This document shows positions 1 through 12,249 of a DNA stretch of 64,000 bases, piece by piece. The notes under the pieces are model-generated. The model ran no database searches. It was given only the letters and a program-made list of their open reading frames with translations, and had not been told where the DNA came from. Origin of the DNA: Cervus elaphus (Eukaryota > Chordata > Mammalia > Artiodactyla > Cervidae); NCBI RefSeq assembly GCF_910594005.1, contig NC_057819.1, positions 120,749,669 through 120,813,668 on the forward strand. Reading direction: 5' to 3'. Numbering within the stretch: position 1 is the first letter of the stretch; every line of letters begins with the position of its first letter. Position numbers and translations under genes: made by a program.

Positions 1-175
1 ACACAGAATTCAGTAGACTTAAAATTCTATTGCATTATATCATGCAAAACTGATTTCTGGCTTGTAATGATTGGTGACTGCAGATCCACTTTTATTATTT
101 CTACTGAATATTATTTCCCATATAGGCTTTCATACATTTACATATTCTTTTAACTTTTTCAGGACATATCATCTT

Positions 176-301
176 TTTTAAAAAATCTATTTATTCATTT
201 ATTTTTGGTTGTGATGGGTCTTCACTGCTGTGTGAGGGCTTTCTCTAGTTGTGTCGAGCAGGAGCTACTCTTCCTTGGGGTGCACAGGCTTCTCATTCAG
301 C
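176..301 (-). repeat. CHR-type tRNA SINE, 5'-truncated
   Basis: The text carries the antisense of the CHR body (ggtcttcactgctg, ggagctactcttcc) after a T-rich tail. It is flanked by a perfect 12-bp target-site duplication, acatatcatctt, at 164-175 and 302-313, which fixes its ends and shows retrotransposition. Confidence 0.8.
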
Positions 302-342
302 ACATATCATCTTATTTAATTCTTGCATTGTTGGTTGGTTGG

Positions 343-472
343 TTGGTGTAGTTGCTAAGTCATGTCCAACTCTTTTGTGACCCCATGGACTATATAGCCT
401 GCCAGGCTCCTGTGTCGATGGCATTTCCCAGGCAAGAATCCCGGAGTGGGTTGCCATTTCCTTTTCCAGGTT
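343..472 (-). repeat. Bov-tA SINE fragment
   Basis: This is antisense of the Bov-A half: the gtgaccccatggact block, then caggcaagaatcccgga and gttgccatttccttt. The tRNA-derived 5' part is missing. Confidence 0.8.
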
Positions 473-691
473 GATGAAGTTTTAAGAACTTGTTGTGCCT
501 GCTGTGTCTTTATGGTGGGTTTTTTTTTTTGTGAATGTTTGTCCAGATGAATAGTTTTTCATCTTGAGGTCATACAAGCATTATCCTATACTACTATCTA
601 CTAAAGGCTTTTCTTTTAACTAAAGGCTTTTTTAGTTACTTTCATACTTCAGTTTGTATCAGCCTGCAATTGTTTCTGTGATGTGAAATTG

Positions 692-1030
692 GCATCACAT
701 TTTTTTTAATGTTATTATTTATTTCCGGCTGTGCCAGGTCTTCGTTGCTTTGCACGGGCTTTCCTCTAGTTGTGGTGAGCAGGGGCTACTCTTCGTTGTG
801 GGGCACAGGTCTCTCAGTGCAGAGACTTCTCTTGTTGCAGAGCGCAGGCTCTCGGTGTGGAGGCTTTAGTAGCTGCAGCATGCAGGCTGTACAGTGCAGG
901 CTCAGTGGCCGTGGCACATGGGGTTAGTCGCTCCAAGGCACGTGGAGTCTTCCCAGACCAAGGATCAAGCCTGGGTCCCCTGCTTTGGCAGGCAGATTCT
1001 TATCCACTGCACTACCAGGGACATCCTGGC
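692..1030 (-). repeat. CHR-2-like tRNA SINE, near full length
   Basis: Antisense copy. A T-rich tail is followed by the whole CHR body and ends in the tRNA part (ggcaggcagattctta, then ccactgcactaccaggga). The open frames at 709-1231 are chance frames within it. Confidence 0.85.
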
Positions 1031-1314
1031 GTCTCATTTCCCCTGCATGGACATGCCCCGTTGCTGCAGCACTGTCTACTGAAAAGGTCGTCCTTTTCCC
1101 CACTAAACTGCAATGTCATCTTTGTCACTAATCAAATGTTCATATACCTGTGGGTTTCCTTCTGGGCTGTGGGTTCTGTTTCACTCTTCTATACTTATCT
1201 CTCCTGTGTCAATGCCATACTCAGCTTTTAAATAGATCACAATAGCTGGAAGAGCAGTTTCCCCACCTTGTTCTTTTTAGTCATGTCTTAGCTTTTCTTG
1301 ACCTTTTACATTTC

Positions 1315-1425
1315 TGTACTTGGCGAGGCTTGTGGGATCTTAGTTTCCCAACCAGGGATGGAATCCATGCCCCCTGTAGTGGAAACACAGAGCCTTAACC
1401 ACAAGACCGCCAGGGAAGTCCCTGC
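1315..1425 (-). repeat. Short tRNA-derived SINE inside L1
   Basis: Antisense tRNA SINE: gtgggatcttagtttccc, an A/B-box region reading ccagggatggaatcc, and the 5' end cgccagggaagtccc. The L1 reading continues on both sides. Confidence 0.75.
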
Positions 1426-1795
1426 ACTTCCATACAGATTTTAGTCAGCTTACTAGTTCCTTACAGAAAAAACTAAACATAGTACGGATTTCTATTGATG
1501 TTGCATTGAACTTTTAGATCAGCTTGGGGAGAATTAACATTTTTATAACACTGAGTTTTCTGAACTGCAAGTATTTCGTCATTTGTTTGTCTTCCTCACC
1601 TCTCTCAGTAGTGGTTTATCATTTTCTATGTAAACAATCTTGCATACTTTTTGTTAGATTTAGTCCTAGGTTGTCAATATTTTGAGGCTATGTTAAGTTG
1701 TATTTTTATTTCGTGTGGTGGCTATATAGAAACATAATCACTTTTCTTGGTCAACTCTGTATCCAGCAACCTTGCTAAACTCCTTCTTCAATTTT

Positions 1796-1908
1796 TTTTT
1801 TTTTTTGGAGTTCCAGTGGGCTTTTATTGAGATAAATTAACAAATCAAGATTTTATCCACCATCTTTTCTTTCAAATTCAGCAGAGACTCTGGTCAACAT
1901 ATGTGCCC
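1796..1908 (-). pseudogene. 3'-end retrocopy of an unidentified transcript
   Basis: Read on the minus strand, this is about 95 bp of unique sequence ending in AATAAA, about 15 nt more, then a poly(A) run. An 11-bp target-site duplication (tcttcaatttt at 1785-1795 and 1909-1919) flanks it. That layout is the 3' end of a processed mRNA inserted by L1 machinery, heavily 5'-truncated. I do not recognise the source gene. It sits in the older L1, so it is younger than that copy. Confidence 0.65.
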
Positions 1909-3629
1909 TCTTCAATTTTAATAATTTGCCTAAAGGTCTTCTAATTTATCTGTAGGTTTTCTTACAATCTGGAGACCAGACAACTACTGATGTTACTGTT
2001 AGGGTTGTTGCCTTCAGGACAACTGCCTCACCCAGAAACTGGAGACCAGTGGAGTGTGGAGTTCTGCCATTAGAGACACTTGCTTTTCAGCTGAAATCAT
2101 TATCTCCCTTCTCCTTTCCAGGTCCCATGGACATGCGTCTAATTGGTGGAAGATATTCACAGTCATACCCTGGCAGCAAGGGAATTGCAATTTTTCAGGT
2201 TTCAGACCCCACCAAATAGAAGGAAGGTTATGATGTGGCTTAAGAGAACCAACCAAAATAACTACCACTTTAGCCAAAATACCAATCAAGACTGAGGGGA
2301 AAATAAACACATTTTAAGACAAAGGAGGTTTCTCAATTGCATTCACACTGAAAGAAGCACACAAGGCACTACATGAAAAAGGAAACTGAATACAGATTCA
2401 AGAAGCGTGTGGGGGTGGGGGGTGAGGAGTGAGAGAGAGAGAGAGGTATATAAGGTTTGAAAGCATTATAAAATCAGCAGGGTTTTGAAGGTGTGTTATG
2501 GGTATATGGCTAAACAAGTAGAAAATGTAAATATAACATGAAAGAAAGTCCAAACATAAATCTAAATACAGATGAGAGTTTAGTATGTGAAAAATATGGC
2601 ATTTTAAATCAATGGGGGAAAGAAGGAACATTCAATACAGTGTACAAATTGAAAACCGCATTTAAAAAGTTAGAACTCAACTTCATTTTCTTTTCCACTT
2701 CATTCTTTACAACAAAATCCATTCAGCTAGCTCAAATATTAGAATACCTAAAAATCAAGCCACAGAAGTGGAGGAATTTTATAATAATCTTTAAGAGGGA
2801 AAGGCTTTTCTAGGTATGACTCGTGATCCAGAACACATAAATGAGTATTAAATTTAGTTAGATGAAACATTTTTAAATTTTCAACTAAATCAAAAGAATG
2901 GGGAGGGGAAATAATTTTAATCCATGTCTCTGATAAAGTATGATGTTCTACAATATATGATGAACTCTCAGAAATCATTAAGAAAAAGGCCAGCAGCCCA
3001 ATGGAAAACTGGGAGAAGGCAGTATATGTATGGTGACACCAGGGCAGCATGAAAACCCTGCTGGGATGAGGAGCTGCAAATAGGTGTGCTCTGACCAGTT
3101 CCCTTCAAGCATCTGTCCCTTCTGCTCCTGCCGGTCCCAGAGCTGGGGATTTCAACCTAAGGAGACAGCCTTCTAAGTGCTGCTTCTCCTAAAGGAGATA
3201 AAGGGGAGAGCTAACCACAGGAATGATCAGCAGTGAGTGCTTCAGTGATGTCTGAAGATCCTGCATTCTTATTTCTCCTTTATTGCCCTGGAGAGACATG
3301 CACTAGTCATTGCCTTTGACCTTCCCCATTACACGCTATCAGAAACAGTAACTAAGATCTCGGATAGTGTATCAACTCATAGGTTAGGACAATTAGACAC
3401 CTAAGGATTACAATGATCTCCAAGCACATCTCCCTGGCCCCTCACACATACTGTGGAGGAAGGCACAGAGGGGAAGGGCCAGAGCAGGACCCTCTAAACG
3501 ACAGGACTAAGGAGGCATTGCTACCTCTTGCCAGGTCTAAGGAGAGTATTGTTACCTCTCTTGTCCTGGCCACCATCACCTGGGTACTGTCAGAGCTCCT
3601 AATTGGCCTTTCCACTGCCCTTTTACTCC

Positions 3630-4190
3630 TTTAACATTCCACTCTCCACAGTGAGCTTTTCAAAATAACAGAATGTCCCTCTTCTGCTTAAACTGTGCCC
3701 CCTCCTGTCCCAGTGGCTTCCAGGCTCCTTACTGTGAAGTAAGCACCCTGCCCACCTCTCTGACCTCAGCTTCTCCCCTCGGCTCTGCCCCGCTTTATGC
3801 TCCTTGCTAGTCCATGCTGCTTCCCTCCTAAGGGCCTTGCCACTTGCTACTCCCTTTTGCTCAATGCACTGTCCCAGATCTTCACACAGCTGGCTGCTTC
3901 GCATCATTCAGTTTCAGTTGAAGGTCACGTCCTCAGAAACTTCCCTGATCACCCATGTAAAGCACATCACCCTAGGCGTGATCAAACACACCATCCTGTC
4001 CTATTTTACAAGACCATCGCTACCCAGAGTTACCTGAAATTGCCCATGCACCTCCTGGCTTACTGTCTGACCCCACCTGCCCATCCCCAGAAGGGCTCTG
4101 TCTGTTTTGCTCACCATTGCATCCCAGCACCTCAAGTTCCTGATACTTGGGTGCTCAAAAAGCTTTTGCGAATAAACAAAATGAACAGAT
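3630..4190 (+). repeat. L2 LINE 3' portion (probable)
   Basis: It follows the L2 3'-end pattern: ctaagggccttgccac, then a block resembling 'tcaaatgtcaccttctca...cctgatcaccc', ending near tgctcaaaaagc...aataaac. It is strongly diverged. The frames at 3623-4213 lie in this repeat. Confidence 0.55.
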
Positions 4191-4344
4191 ACATAACACA
4201 TGTAACAGGCTAGTCTTCAGGAAAAGCACAACTGTCCCTGGCATTTAAATCTGAAATTTCTCCCATGCTTTCTCACAGGAAGATATGATGTAACACAGCA
4301 ACCATCAAGAACTTTTTTATGGTGGCATGAAAGATGAATTTCAT

Positions 4345-4475
4345 AAAGCTCTTTATTTTTTTTTAACCTGTCCCGTGGCATGTGGGGTCTTAGTTCCCCA
4401 CCCAGGGATCAAACCTGTGCCCCCTGTAGTGGAAGCACAGAGTCTTATTAATCACTGGATTGCCAAGGAAATCCC
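4345..4475 (-). repeat. Short tRNA-derived SINE
   Basis: Antisense copy with a T-rich head, then catgtggggtcttagttcc, gggatcaaacctgtgcc and a 5' end resembling gccaaggaaatccc. Same family as the copies at 22882, 43005 and 54472. Confidence 0.75.
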
Positions 4476-5468
4476 ATAGAGCTGTTTCTAATAACATCTT
4501 TTAATATATATTGGTGTGGTATAATACCTAAGAAGGGTATTTGGTAAAAAAAATTTTATTAAATGCAATTGGGTTGGAGGGAAGTTCTGTCAAAACCATA
4601 CCATCCAGATATGGAGCTCTCTGATAATTATTTTAAGATCTTTTTTTTTCTAATGTGCACCATTTTTAAAGTCTGCTGAACTCGTAACAATATTATTTGT
4701 TGTTTTTTTTGTCCAGAAGGCATATGGAATCTTAGCACTTCCTGCACATGGGCTTCACTATTAAGAGAAATAGTATGTCTGTCTGGGACAGGGCTTGAAT
4801 ATATTTATTTTTAAAAAGTTCCATAGGAGATTCTGATGCATAACCTCAGTCGGACACCTCTGATCTGGATAATCCTCCATAAATATTACTTACCCCGACT
4901 GCTGTTTAGATATTCCACGTTGCCAGTTAGTGCAGTCAGCTGACCTGAGACCAGGAATGCAATCCTCCGGTGAAGGCTGAGGCCCCAAGAAGACAATGTA
5001 CCTAAATAAAGGTACCTGTGGGTTGGACTGAGATTTCTTTAGAAAAATAATTCTTAAAGCTTTTTAGATTTTTACAGTTATACCAAAATCAAAAATTGGA
5101 CCCCAAACTACAAAAATGAAATTAAAACTTTTCAGGCAGACCTATGGTGGGAAGATTGGTGTTGCAGTTTCTGAGAGTGCTGTGGTTAGGATAAGGCAGG
5201 TGAGCAGTTGTATGGCATGACATTCTAATTTTATCTCTCAGTATTCTTGAGAATTGGAGTTCTTGGGGGTGAGATACAGATGTGTGATAGAAGAAGTTCA
5301 AGTCAAAACCCTAAAGTCCTAAAGGGGCATGAGGGGACTTTTGGGGGGTAATGGAATGTTCTATATTGTCACATGGTGGTGGTTATTATACACATGTCAG
5401 AACTCATAACGTGTACATTTAAAACAAATAAATTTACTGCATGTAAATCATATCTCAGTAAAGCTAAG

Positions 5469-5469
<1 letters not shown>

Positions 5470-5508
<39 letters not shown>
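5470..5508. repeat. (CA)n microsatellite
   Basis: About 19-20 uninterrupted CA units. Its length makes it likely to be polymorphic. Confidence 0.95.
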
Positions 5509-5512
<4 letters not shown>

Positions 5513-6253
5513 CAGCTCTGAACACTGAAAAGGTCTAGAAAGAAAGACCACCTTCTACTAATGAGCACCCCTGGCACCTAGGGTATAATCTCCAGTTTTC
5601 CAACAAAAGGAACCAGGGCTCCTCGGAGAAACTCTAAACTATACGATCTCTCTATTAGATATTAGATACTAAGGAAGCTCTCGAGCACTACTGCAATTGT
5701 GTCAAAAGGACTTGAGACAAAAGATAGGACAACTGTGTGTGAAAAAGAATTAAAGAGGGTGAACCCAGCATTTCTCCCACCTTTCCCATACCCCTAAGCA
5801 AACAGTAGATGAGATATTTTCCTTCATACAAGTATTCTAGCTAATAAATAAAGAAGGATGATAGAATCAGAGTACCAGCATTTTGATACCTCTTAAAAAC
5901 TGGCTGATCTGGGCATTGGTCAATGATTGCTGGTATTCCCCCAAGAGAAAAAAACAGACATTTACTGCCTATAATCTTGCCCACCTGCCGCCCCACACCA
6001 AAGTGATCAAGCCTCTGGAGTCAATTTCCAATCTATAGGAGATATAGAGGAATAGGCTAAACTAAACCAAGGTGATACAACTTGCAAAATCCAAACAGTA
6101 GAAAACACTGTAATAAACGTTTCATAAAAAAGTACAAATGAGCAGGAGAGTGCTCAAATCTATAAGGATAACAACCAACTTGAATAAAGTAGACCTTATT
6201 TGGATTCTGATCCAATTATGAGACAGTTTTTAATAGAAACTAAGTGGATATGT

Positions 6254-6452
6254 GTTTAGTAGTTCAGTCGTGTCTCTTTGCAATTCCACGGGTGATCCTA
6301 CCAGGCTCCTCTGGTCCATGGGACTCTCCAGGCAAGAATACTGGAGTGGATTGCCATTTCCTTCTCCAGGGGATGCTCCTAACTCAGGGATCAAACCCGG
6401 GTCTCCTGCATTGCAGGCAGATTCTTTACCATTTGAGCCACCAGGGAAGCCC
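6254..6452 (-). repeat. Bov-tA SINE
   Basis: Near full-length antisense copy. The Bov-A part (caggcaagaatactggagt) precedes the tRNA part (gggatcaaacccgggtctcc), and it ends in accagggaagccc. The overlapping frames on both strands are repeat-derived. Confidence 0.9.
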
Positions 6453-6484
6453 ATAACTGGATATCTGATATTACAGATATGATT

Positions 6485-7015
6485 TTTTAAAACTTTTTAT
6501 TACTACAACCCTCAAACATACACAAAAAGCAGTACAATGAACCCATGTACCCATAACTCAACAACTCAGGACTATCCCTATTTTTCACCTATATTCTACT
6601 ACGTTTTTAAAACTAAATTTTAAAACAAGTCTCAGATATCATAATTTTTACTCAAAAATATTTAAGTACATGTCTTTCAGATAAGGATTTTTTTTTCTTT
6701 TTTTTTTCCATTTATTTTTATTAGTTGGAGGCTAATTACTTTATGATATTGTAGTGGTTTTTGTCATACATTGACATGAATCAGCCATGGATTTACATGT
6801 ATTCCCCATCCCTACCCCCCTCCCACCTCCCTCTCTACCTGATCCCTCTGGGTCTTTCCATTGCACCAGGCCCAAGCACTTGTCTCATGCATCCAACCTG
6901 GGCTGGTGATCTGTTTCATAGACAATATACATGTTTTGATGCTGTTCTCTCGAACAGATAAGGATTTTTAAAAAGAAAAATAAAGCCATAATATCATGAT
7001 CACACCCAAGAAAAT
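6485..7015. repeat. Ancient LINE fragment split by a ruminant L1 insertion
   Basis: The segment 6485-6692 (tacaatgaacccatgtaccc, then gtctcagatatcat) and its continuation after 6969 look like one old mammalian LINE-type repeat, interrupted by the L1 3' end at 6693-6954. Its family is not certain. Confidence 0.45.
6693..6954 (-). repeat. Ruminant L1 (L1-BT type) 3' end
   Basis: Antisense 3' UTR of the ruminant L1: T-rich tail, attagttggaggctaatta, tgacatgaatcagccatgg and a C-rich tract. A perfect 15-bp target-site duplication, cagataaggattttt, lies at 6678-6692 and 6955-6969. The insert is about 260 bp, so only the 3' end of the LINE was copied. Confidence 0.88.
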
Positions 7016-8186
7016 TCTCAATAATTCCTTAGTATCATCTAGTGCTAATTTTTTCAGGCATGAAAATGGTTAACAAAAGATCCTGAACTAAAATGTTTAC
7101 AAACGAAATGATAGCTGTGACCTGCTTTGTATAATATGGAAGGGTGGTGTTGGGTGGATGAGGTAAGACTGGTCATAGGTTAATGGCTGTTGGTACTGGG
7201 TGATATGTACATGGAGTTAATTATACTACCTTGGAGATGTCTTTGTGTTTGAAATTCTTCCCAAGAGCAAAAAATAAAAACCTGCTAGGTAAGGTCAACT
7301 CAGACAAGTTAGTCCACCTTTCAAGACATTGTACACAAATTATCAGTTGGGATATCTGCCAAGTTGGCAACGACAACACAGTCAACACAAACATAACCAG
7401 CACACAAAAGTTTATAGAATCAGATACTAATATTAGATTATGCCATTTAACATTTATTTTAGCTTGCTTTTCAAAAATCAATAAATGTTCTAATTTCGTT
7501 TTAGGTTAATCTTTGATATCTGAGAGTGTGCATAAAGACCTTTTCTTTCCTGATAACAAAACCCATTTCAGAGACTAAAAGACAGTACTATAGCACCAAA
7601 GGATAAAGTATCTTTGATCCAAATTAATCATGATATCCTCATGCCCTTGGACAGTGACTGGCCTAGTAATGATCGTGTGATTCAGTTCTGACGAATACAA
7701 GTAAACAAGCCTTCTGATTAGGATGTTTGGGAAAGCGTTTACTTTCCTAATTAAAAAGGGAGAGTCGTGGCTCGATAGCTCTTATCTCTTTGACTTTCTC
7801 TCTAACTAGAATGTAGCTGAGGTTAGAAACAGAGCAGCCACTTTGTGAGCAAGAAGCAACAAGTAGAAAGATAAAAACCATATACTAAAGATGATGGAAA
7901 GACAGCAAGAGCCTTGGTCCCTAACTACTATAGAGGAAAAAATTACACCAGCTCTGGATAGTTGAACCCCTCGATTGCTTGTTATCAGAAAAACAAACCC
8001 CAATTTGCTTAATCTAGTATAGTAGTATTTTTCTTACAGTTGAAAATATTCCTGATACCATGAAATACATCAAGAAGTAGTAAAAACAATGAAAAAACAA
8101 AGCACCAAAGACATCCACTTCTTAAGTGCAAAAGGGTTCAACAACAACAAAGTTAAATGAGACAACCAACTTAGGAAAGGTGAATA

Positions 8187-8192
8187 TTTATT
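8187..8192 (-). terminator. POLG2 polyadenylation signal (AATAAA)
   Basis: AATAAA on the minus strand starts 17 nt after the POLG2 stop codon, which implies a very short 3' UTR with cleavage near 8165-8175. This is a prediction from the hexamer; no transcript evidence is available here. Confidence 0.6.
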
Positions 8193-8208
8193 ATACAAAT
8201 ATTGAAAT

Positions 8209-8374
8209 CTATACATTCTTAGCTGATGATATATATTTAGTTAGAAAGTCTTTTACTTTGGATATATGCATCATTTCCTTCATTGTGGTGTCTCTACTTC
8301 TCAAATGTATTAATCCATTCTCCAAAGTAGCTTCAGTAATCAACACTGTGAAGAGGATACTCATTTCATCATAT
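8209..8374 (-). CDS. POLG2: POLG2 coding exon 8 (C-terminus, stop)
   Basis: Residues 431-485 and the TAG stop at 8209-8211. The acceptor is cttag after a run of T. It encodes YDEMSILFTVL, then RSRDTTMKEMMHISK, and ends in SSAKNV. It is the end of the anticodon-binding-like domain. Confidence 0.96.
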
Positions 8375-10173
8375 CTAAGAAAAAAAAGTAGTTAACCAAA
8401 ACATATGAGCACAAATATAAATTGGAAATTCACTACATTACCAGCATTAATTACTCTGGAATCAATGTCACTTTCCAGAGCCACAAAACTCAAAGGCAGT
8501 GCTTGAGAACTAAACCCAAAAACAGTTTTCTCAAGTTTCTGAATCATTTTCAAAGTAAAATCTTCAGAAAATTTCTGACTTATTGTAATAGCTTGGAAGC
8601 CATAAAAGAAAATAAAACATAAGAAATAAACAGTCATTAAAAGAAAAAGAAGAAAGAAATATTGGCATCTCAACACATCATTTGGTATGATATTATGTAT
8701 GAACCTCAGAATAACCTCGGCTTTTGGTATGTGGCTACAATCCAAGAAAATTATTTTAGACCCAACTCTCTTACACGACTACTATAATATTAAGATCCAG
8801 TGCACAACAAATGATACCAAAACCCGTGTTTAATATACAACTTAGTATGCTAACTTACAGTTTCTAGTTTAGCAATAACTGAATATATTCCACACTGGCC
8901 TTCTTTTTGCTTACCCAGTCACACACTAGGTCATTAATATTTCTCTTCTTTGTAGGACTCCACCAGAAATTATTTATTTATCTACTTACTTGCCTATTGT
9001 CTACTCTAGCCCACTACAATGTAAGCATCACAAGAACAGGAAACTTTGCTCTCTTCTTTGCTGCTGTATCAAAGTACATAAAATATAGTAGGTGCTTAAT
9101 ATATATCTGGATGGACATATTCTGGGACAAAGAAATAAATATCCTGAGACATAAAGCCTTTGCTATGTAAAGAACAAATGTAACTTGATAGTGTCCTTAA
9201 GACTCAAAGGGTAAGATTTTAGATCTGAGAACACTGCAAGGTTTAAGTACTACTACTTCATTTTATGTATGATAAAACCATCAGTTGTTCTATCTATAGA
9301 AACCTGTTTTACTTCTGACAACACCTGAAAGGTATATTTAACAAGTTACTAGAGAACTGAGGAATAAGACACTAAGCTTCACAACTTATCACCTAAAAGA
9401 TATGTATTTGTCACAAAAAGCTAAAAAAATAACAAAATAAACCCAAAGTAAGGGGAATGAACTGTTTTATTGAAAAATAGAAGTCACTGGAAATAGCAAA
9501 GCTAAGACTAGAGACAGGGAGATCGATTAGGAGATTAGTTCAATAATTCAGCCAAGAGATACTAGTAACCTTAACTTGAGTAGGGGCAGTGAAGATGGGG
9601 AGATGTGGATGTGAGACACATTTAGGAGGAAGACAAGAGTCAGGGATGGACTGGGCGCGGACAGTAAGAAGAGGGATGCGTGAAGGACAATATCCAGGTT
9701 TCAGTCTTAAGTAATCAGGTAAACAGAGGCACCGATCAACTGAGAAAACCAGTTCTCTGTTCTCTGGAATGAAATTACCTTCCACTCAGCCTGAGAATGA
9801 ACCGTAAGAACCAGCAAGAAAAAGGCACTCCACTCAGGTTCCCACAGTCCTCATTCAACAACTGCCATCTATTAGGAGTAATTCCATTCCTGATAAACTG
9901 AAAACCTCAGGGACACATAGTCCTCCTTCATGGTAGGAGTCTTAAGGTTTCATGTAGCACATGGTTAAATATACCTGATGAGTATTGTTTCCTGCTGTAG
10001 CAATTAACTAAGGGTATGTGGTTCTGTAAACGGAACAGTTAGGAATAATTTTAAATTACATTATATATACATATTCAGAAGAGGTTTGTTACTCATAAAG
10101 TAAAGAAACATCAGATAATCAAAAACTCTGAATAAATACAATTTTTTTTAGCAACCAAAAAGATAATTCTCAC
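8375..10173 (-). other. POLG2: POLG2 intron 7
   Basis: Single-copy-like AT-rich DNA with one L2 fragment (8890-9115). The segment 9490-9790 weakly resembles the antisense of the old repeat also seen at 14640-15170. No further exon is seen. Confidence 0.8.
8890..9115 (+). repeat. L2 LINE 3' end
   Basis: The order 'cccactacaatgtaagc', 'caggaaactttgctctcttc', 'tatagtaggtgcttaatata' matches the terminal part of L2 in sense orientation, diverged. Confidence 0.7.
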
Positions 10174-10274
10174 TTTGAATAAAGTTGTTCCAGTGAAGAC
10201 TGCACGGTTTCCAAATAACCAGGCCACACAGAAATTCCATTCTCTAGTAATTCATTAAATAGCCCTTGACAAAC
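10174..10274 (-). CDS. POLG2: POLG2 coding exon 7
   Basis: Residues 398-430 plus two bases of codon 431. Acceptor cctcag, donor AAA|gtgaga. It encodes VCQGLFNELLENGISVWPG and continues to SSLEQLYS. It is part of the C-terminal domain. Confidence 0.96.
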
Positions 10275-10456
10275 CTGAGGAAAAATACAAAAACTTTGAA
10301 TATGAAACAGAGAAAAGTAGCTAGAAGTATTACTCTAATTTTATGAAACCACCAACCATCTTTTTCAATCTTTAAAATGGGCATAAATCCCTTTAATTAC
10401 ACAATATTGTTGTACTTATAAACTGTATATTTCTTAAGAACTTATACACTGCAAAG

Positions 10457-10648
10457 CGTGTTAGTTGTTTAGTCGTGTCTGACTCTTTGAGACGGCACAG
10501 ACCATAGCCGGCCAGGCTTCTCTGTCTATGGAGTTCTCTAGGCAAGAATACTGGAGGGAGTGGCCATTCCCTTCCCCAGGGATCTTCCCAACCCAGGGAT
10601 CGAACCCAGGTCTCCTGCATTGCAGGTAGACTCTTTACAGTCTGAGCC
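10457..10648 (-). repeat. Bov-tA SINE
   Basis: Antisense copy from tagttgtttagtcgtgtctg through gggatcgaacccaggtctcc to the degenerate 5' end ctgagccatgaa. The terminal accagggaagcc is missing. Confidence 0.88.
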
Positions 10649-12249
10649 ATGAATACTAAATGCAAATCTCCAACATTTTTATATTAAATAAAAGAATTTT
10701 TATTATTATCATCACTCAAAACACAAAAGCAATACAGATTCTATCAGAAAAAAAGCAGTTAAGTCCATAGGGTTATGTTAACTCATCTGAGACTTGAAGA
10801 CTGAAGAGAAGAGACATCAAAGAAAAGTAAGAAGAAGCCAGAAAAGTATGAAGAAAACTAGGAAAGTGGTATTCCTGAAACCAACTAAAGAAAATGTTTC
10901 AGGAACAGAGAATGATTGATTAGCATCAGTGGAATGCTGGAGACAAAAGTCTGATGGAAAATACAGAAATAATAATGAGTAAATGATAGTTTACTGTTTT
11001 CTTAAAAATAGTGATGCAAAAAAAAAAAAAAGAAAGAAAGAAAGAAAAATTTTAAATGCTCGTAACAATCCAGAACTAAAAACCCTAAATCGAGATTTTC
11101 CTCACTGGTGCTGCTGACACAGGATGTTTACCAGTATCCCTGGCTTTCATCAGATGCCTGGAGCACTCTTCCTCACCTTGTGACAACCGAAACTGTCCCC
11201 AAACTTTACCAAATGTCCCTGGTGGGGAGGGGAGGGTAATGGTGAGTGGAAGGGTCACGTGAGAGCATGTGCTTGCGCTAGCATCAGTAACACCTGGAGG
11301 GCTTGCAAAACACAGATGGCTCAGCCTCACCCCAGAGTTTCTGATTCAGCAGGTTTGGCAAGAATTTGCATTTCTAGCAAGCTCCCAGGGAAAAGACCAG
11401 AGCAAAATGGGTGTTAAGGTACACAGTATTTTGGGGACAAATGAAAATATAGATATTAATAAATCTTGGAAAGTAACAGGAAAAAGGCTAATATGAATTT
11501 TAGTAAGTTAGTGGTTGCCAGCAGAAAATGACCTCTTCATAACAGAAGGTGGAAAAGGAAAGAAAAAGCTCTCAGCATGATTAAGCCCAGGTGCAGACAT
11601 GAGGAAATGAGAGTCCTCACGCCACAGACGAGTCCACAAACAGGCGCAGCCAGTTTGGAAAGCAATCTAACTGATATAGTGAAATCAAGGCTACATGTTC
11701 ATTTTATCCCAGAATCTGATCCCTGTAAAAATAACCCACAAAACCTCTTCCATAGTCCAGAAAGTTACAGGCATGAGGATTATCTCTGTCATAAAGCTGA
11801 GGAAAAAAATTAAAAACAGAACATGATACTATTCCTTTGGTAAAACACCTGAGGCACAAAGTAATACTATTATTCTTAAAAACAAAACAGAAAAGGGCCT
11901 GCAATGGTCCTTCAAGCAAAAAAAAAAAAAAACTCCCTAAGAACTCAGTACCTTCTGGGGTGTTTGGGAAGTCTTCCTCAATCCTGGGGACAAATGTGGA
12001 AATCAAGCCATTCTCTTTCCCTTTCCCTGAGGTCATTATCACCACCTTTCCAGACCCTCCCCAAGAGCTCGAGAAAGCCCGTTAATCTTTCAAGAGTCCT
12101 CACTCCGTCCTGGATGGTCTGAGTCACCCAGACAGAAATGACTGCTGAAGGGGCCCTGGCTTTTTTAAAGAGTATTTAATTTGACCAGATATATTAGAAA
12201 AATAAAATAAGATTGCAAATCTAGAGCTTGTGCTGATACCAACAAGTAT

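Larger units (their letters stand above)
1040..1975 (-). repeat. Old L1 (antisense) with two nested insertions
   Basis: The sequence follows the antisense of L1 ORF2, for example ctctcctgtgtcaatgcca and the gtatccagcaaccttgcta block. It is broken by a tRNA SINE (1315-1425) and a retrocopied transcript end (1796-1908), and resumes after each. Frames are disrupted. Confidence 0.75.
1..8165. other. Intergenic region downstream of POLG2
   Basis: No protein-coding exon is recognised here. The stretch is old L1 and L2 sequence with younger ruminant insertions (listed separately). I could not classify about 2000-3630, 4480-5460, 5510-6250 and 7020-8165; they are AT-rich, lack convincing open frames and show no splice-flanked exon. 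Other mammals carry MILR1 further downstream of POLG2 (recalled); none of its exons is seen here. Confidence 0.7.
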
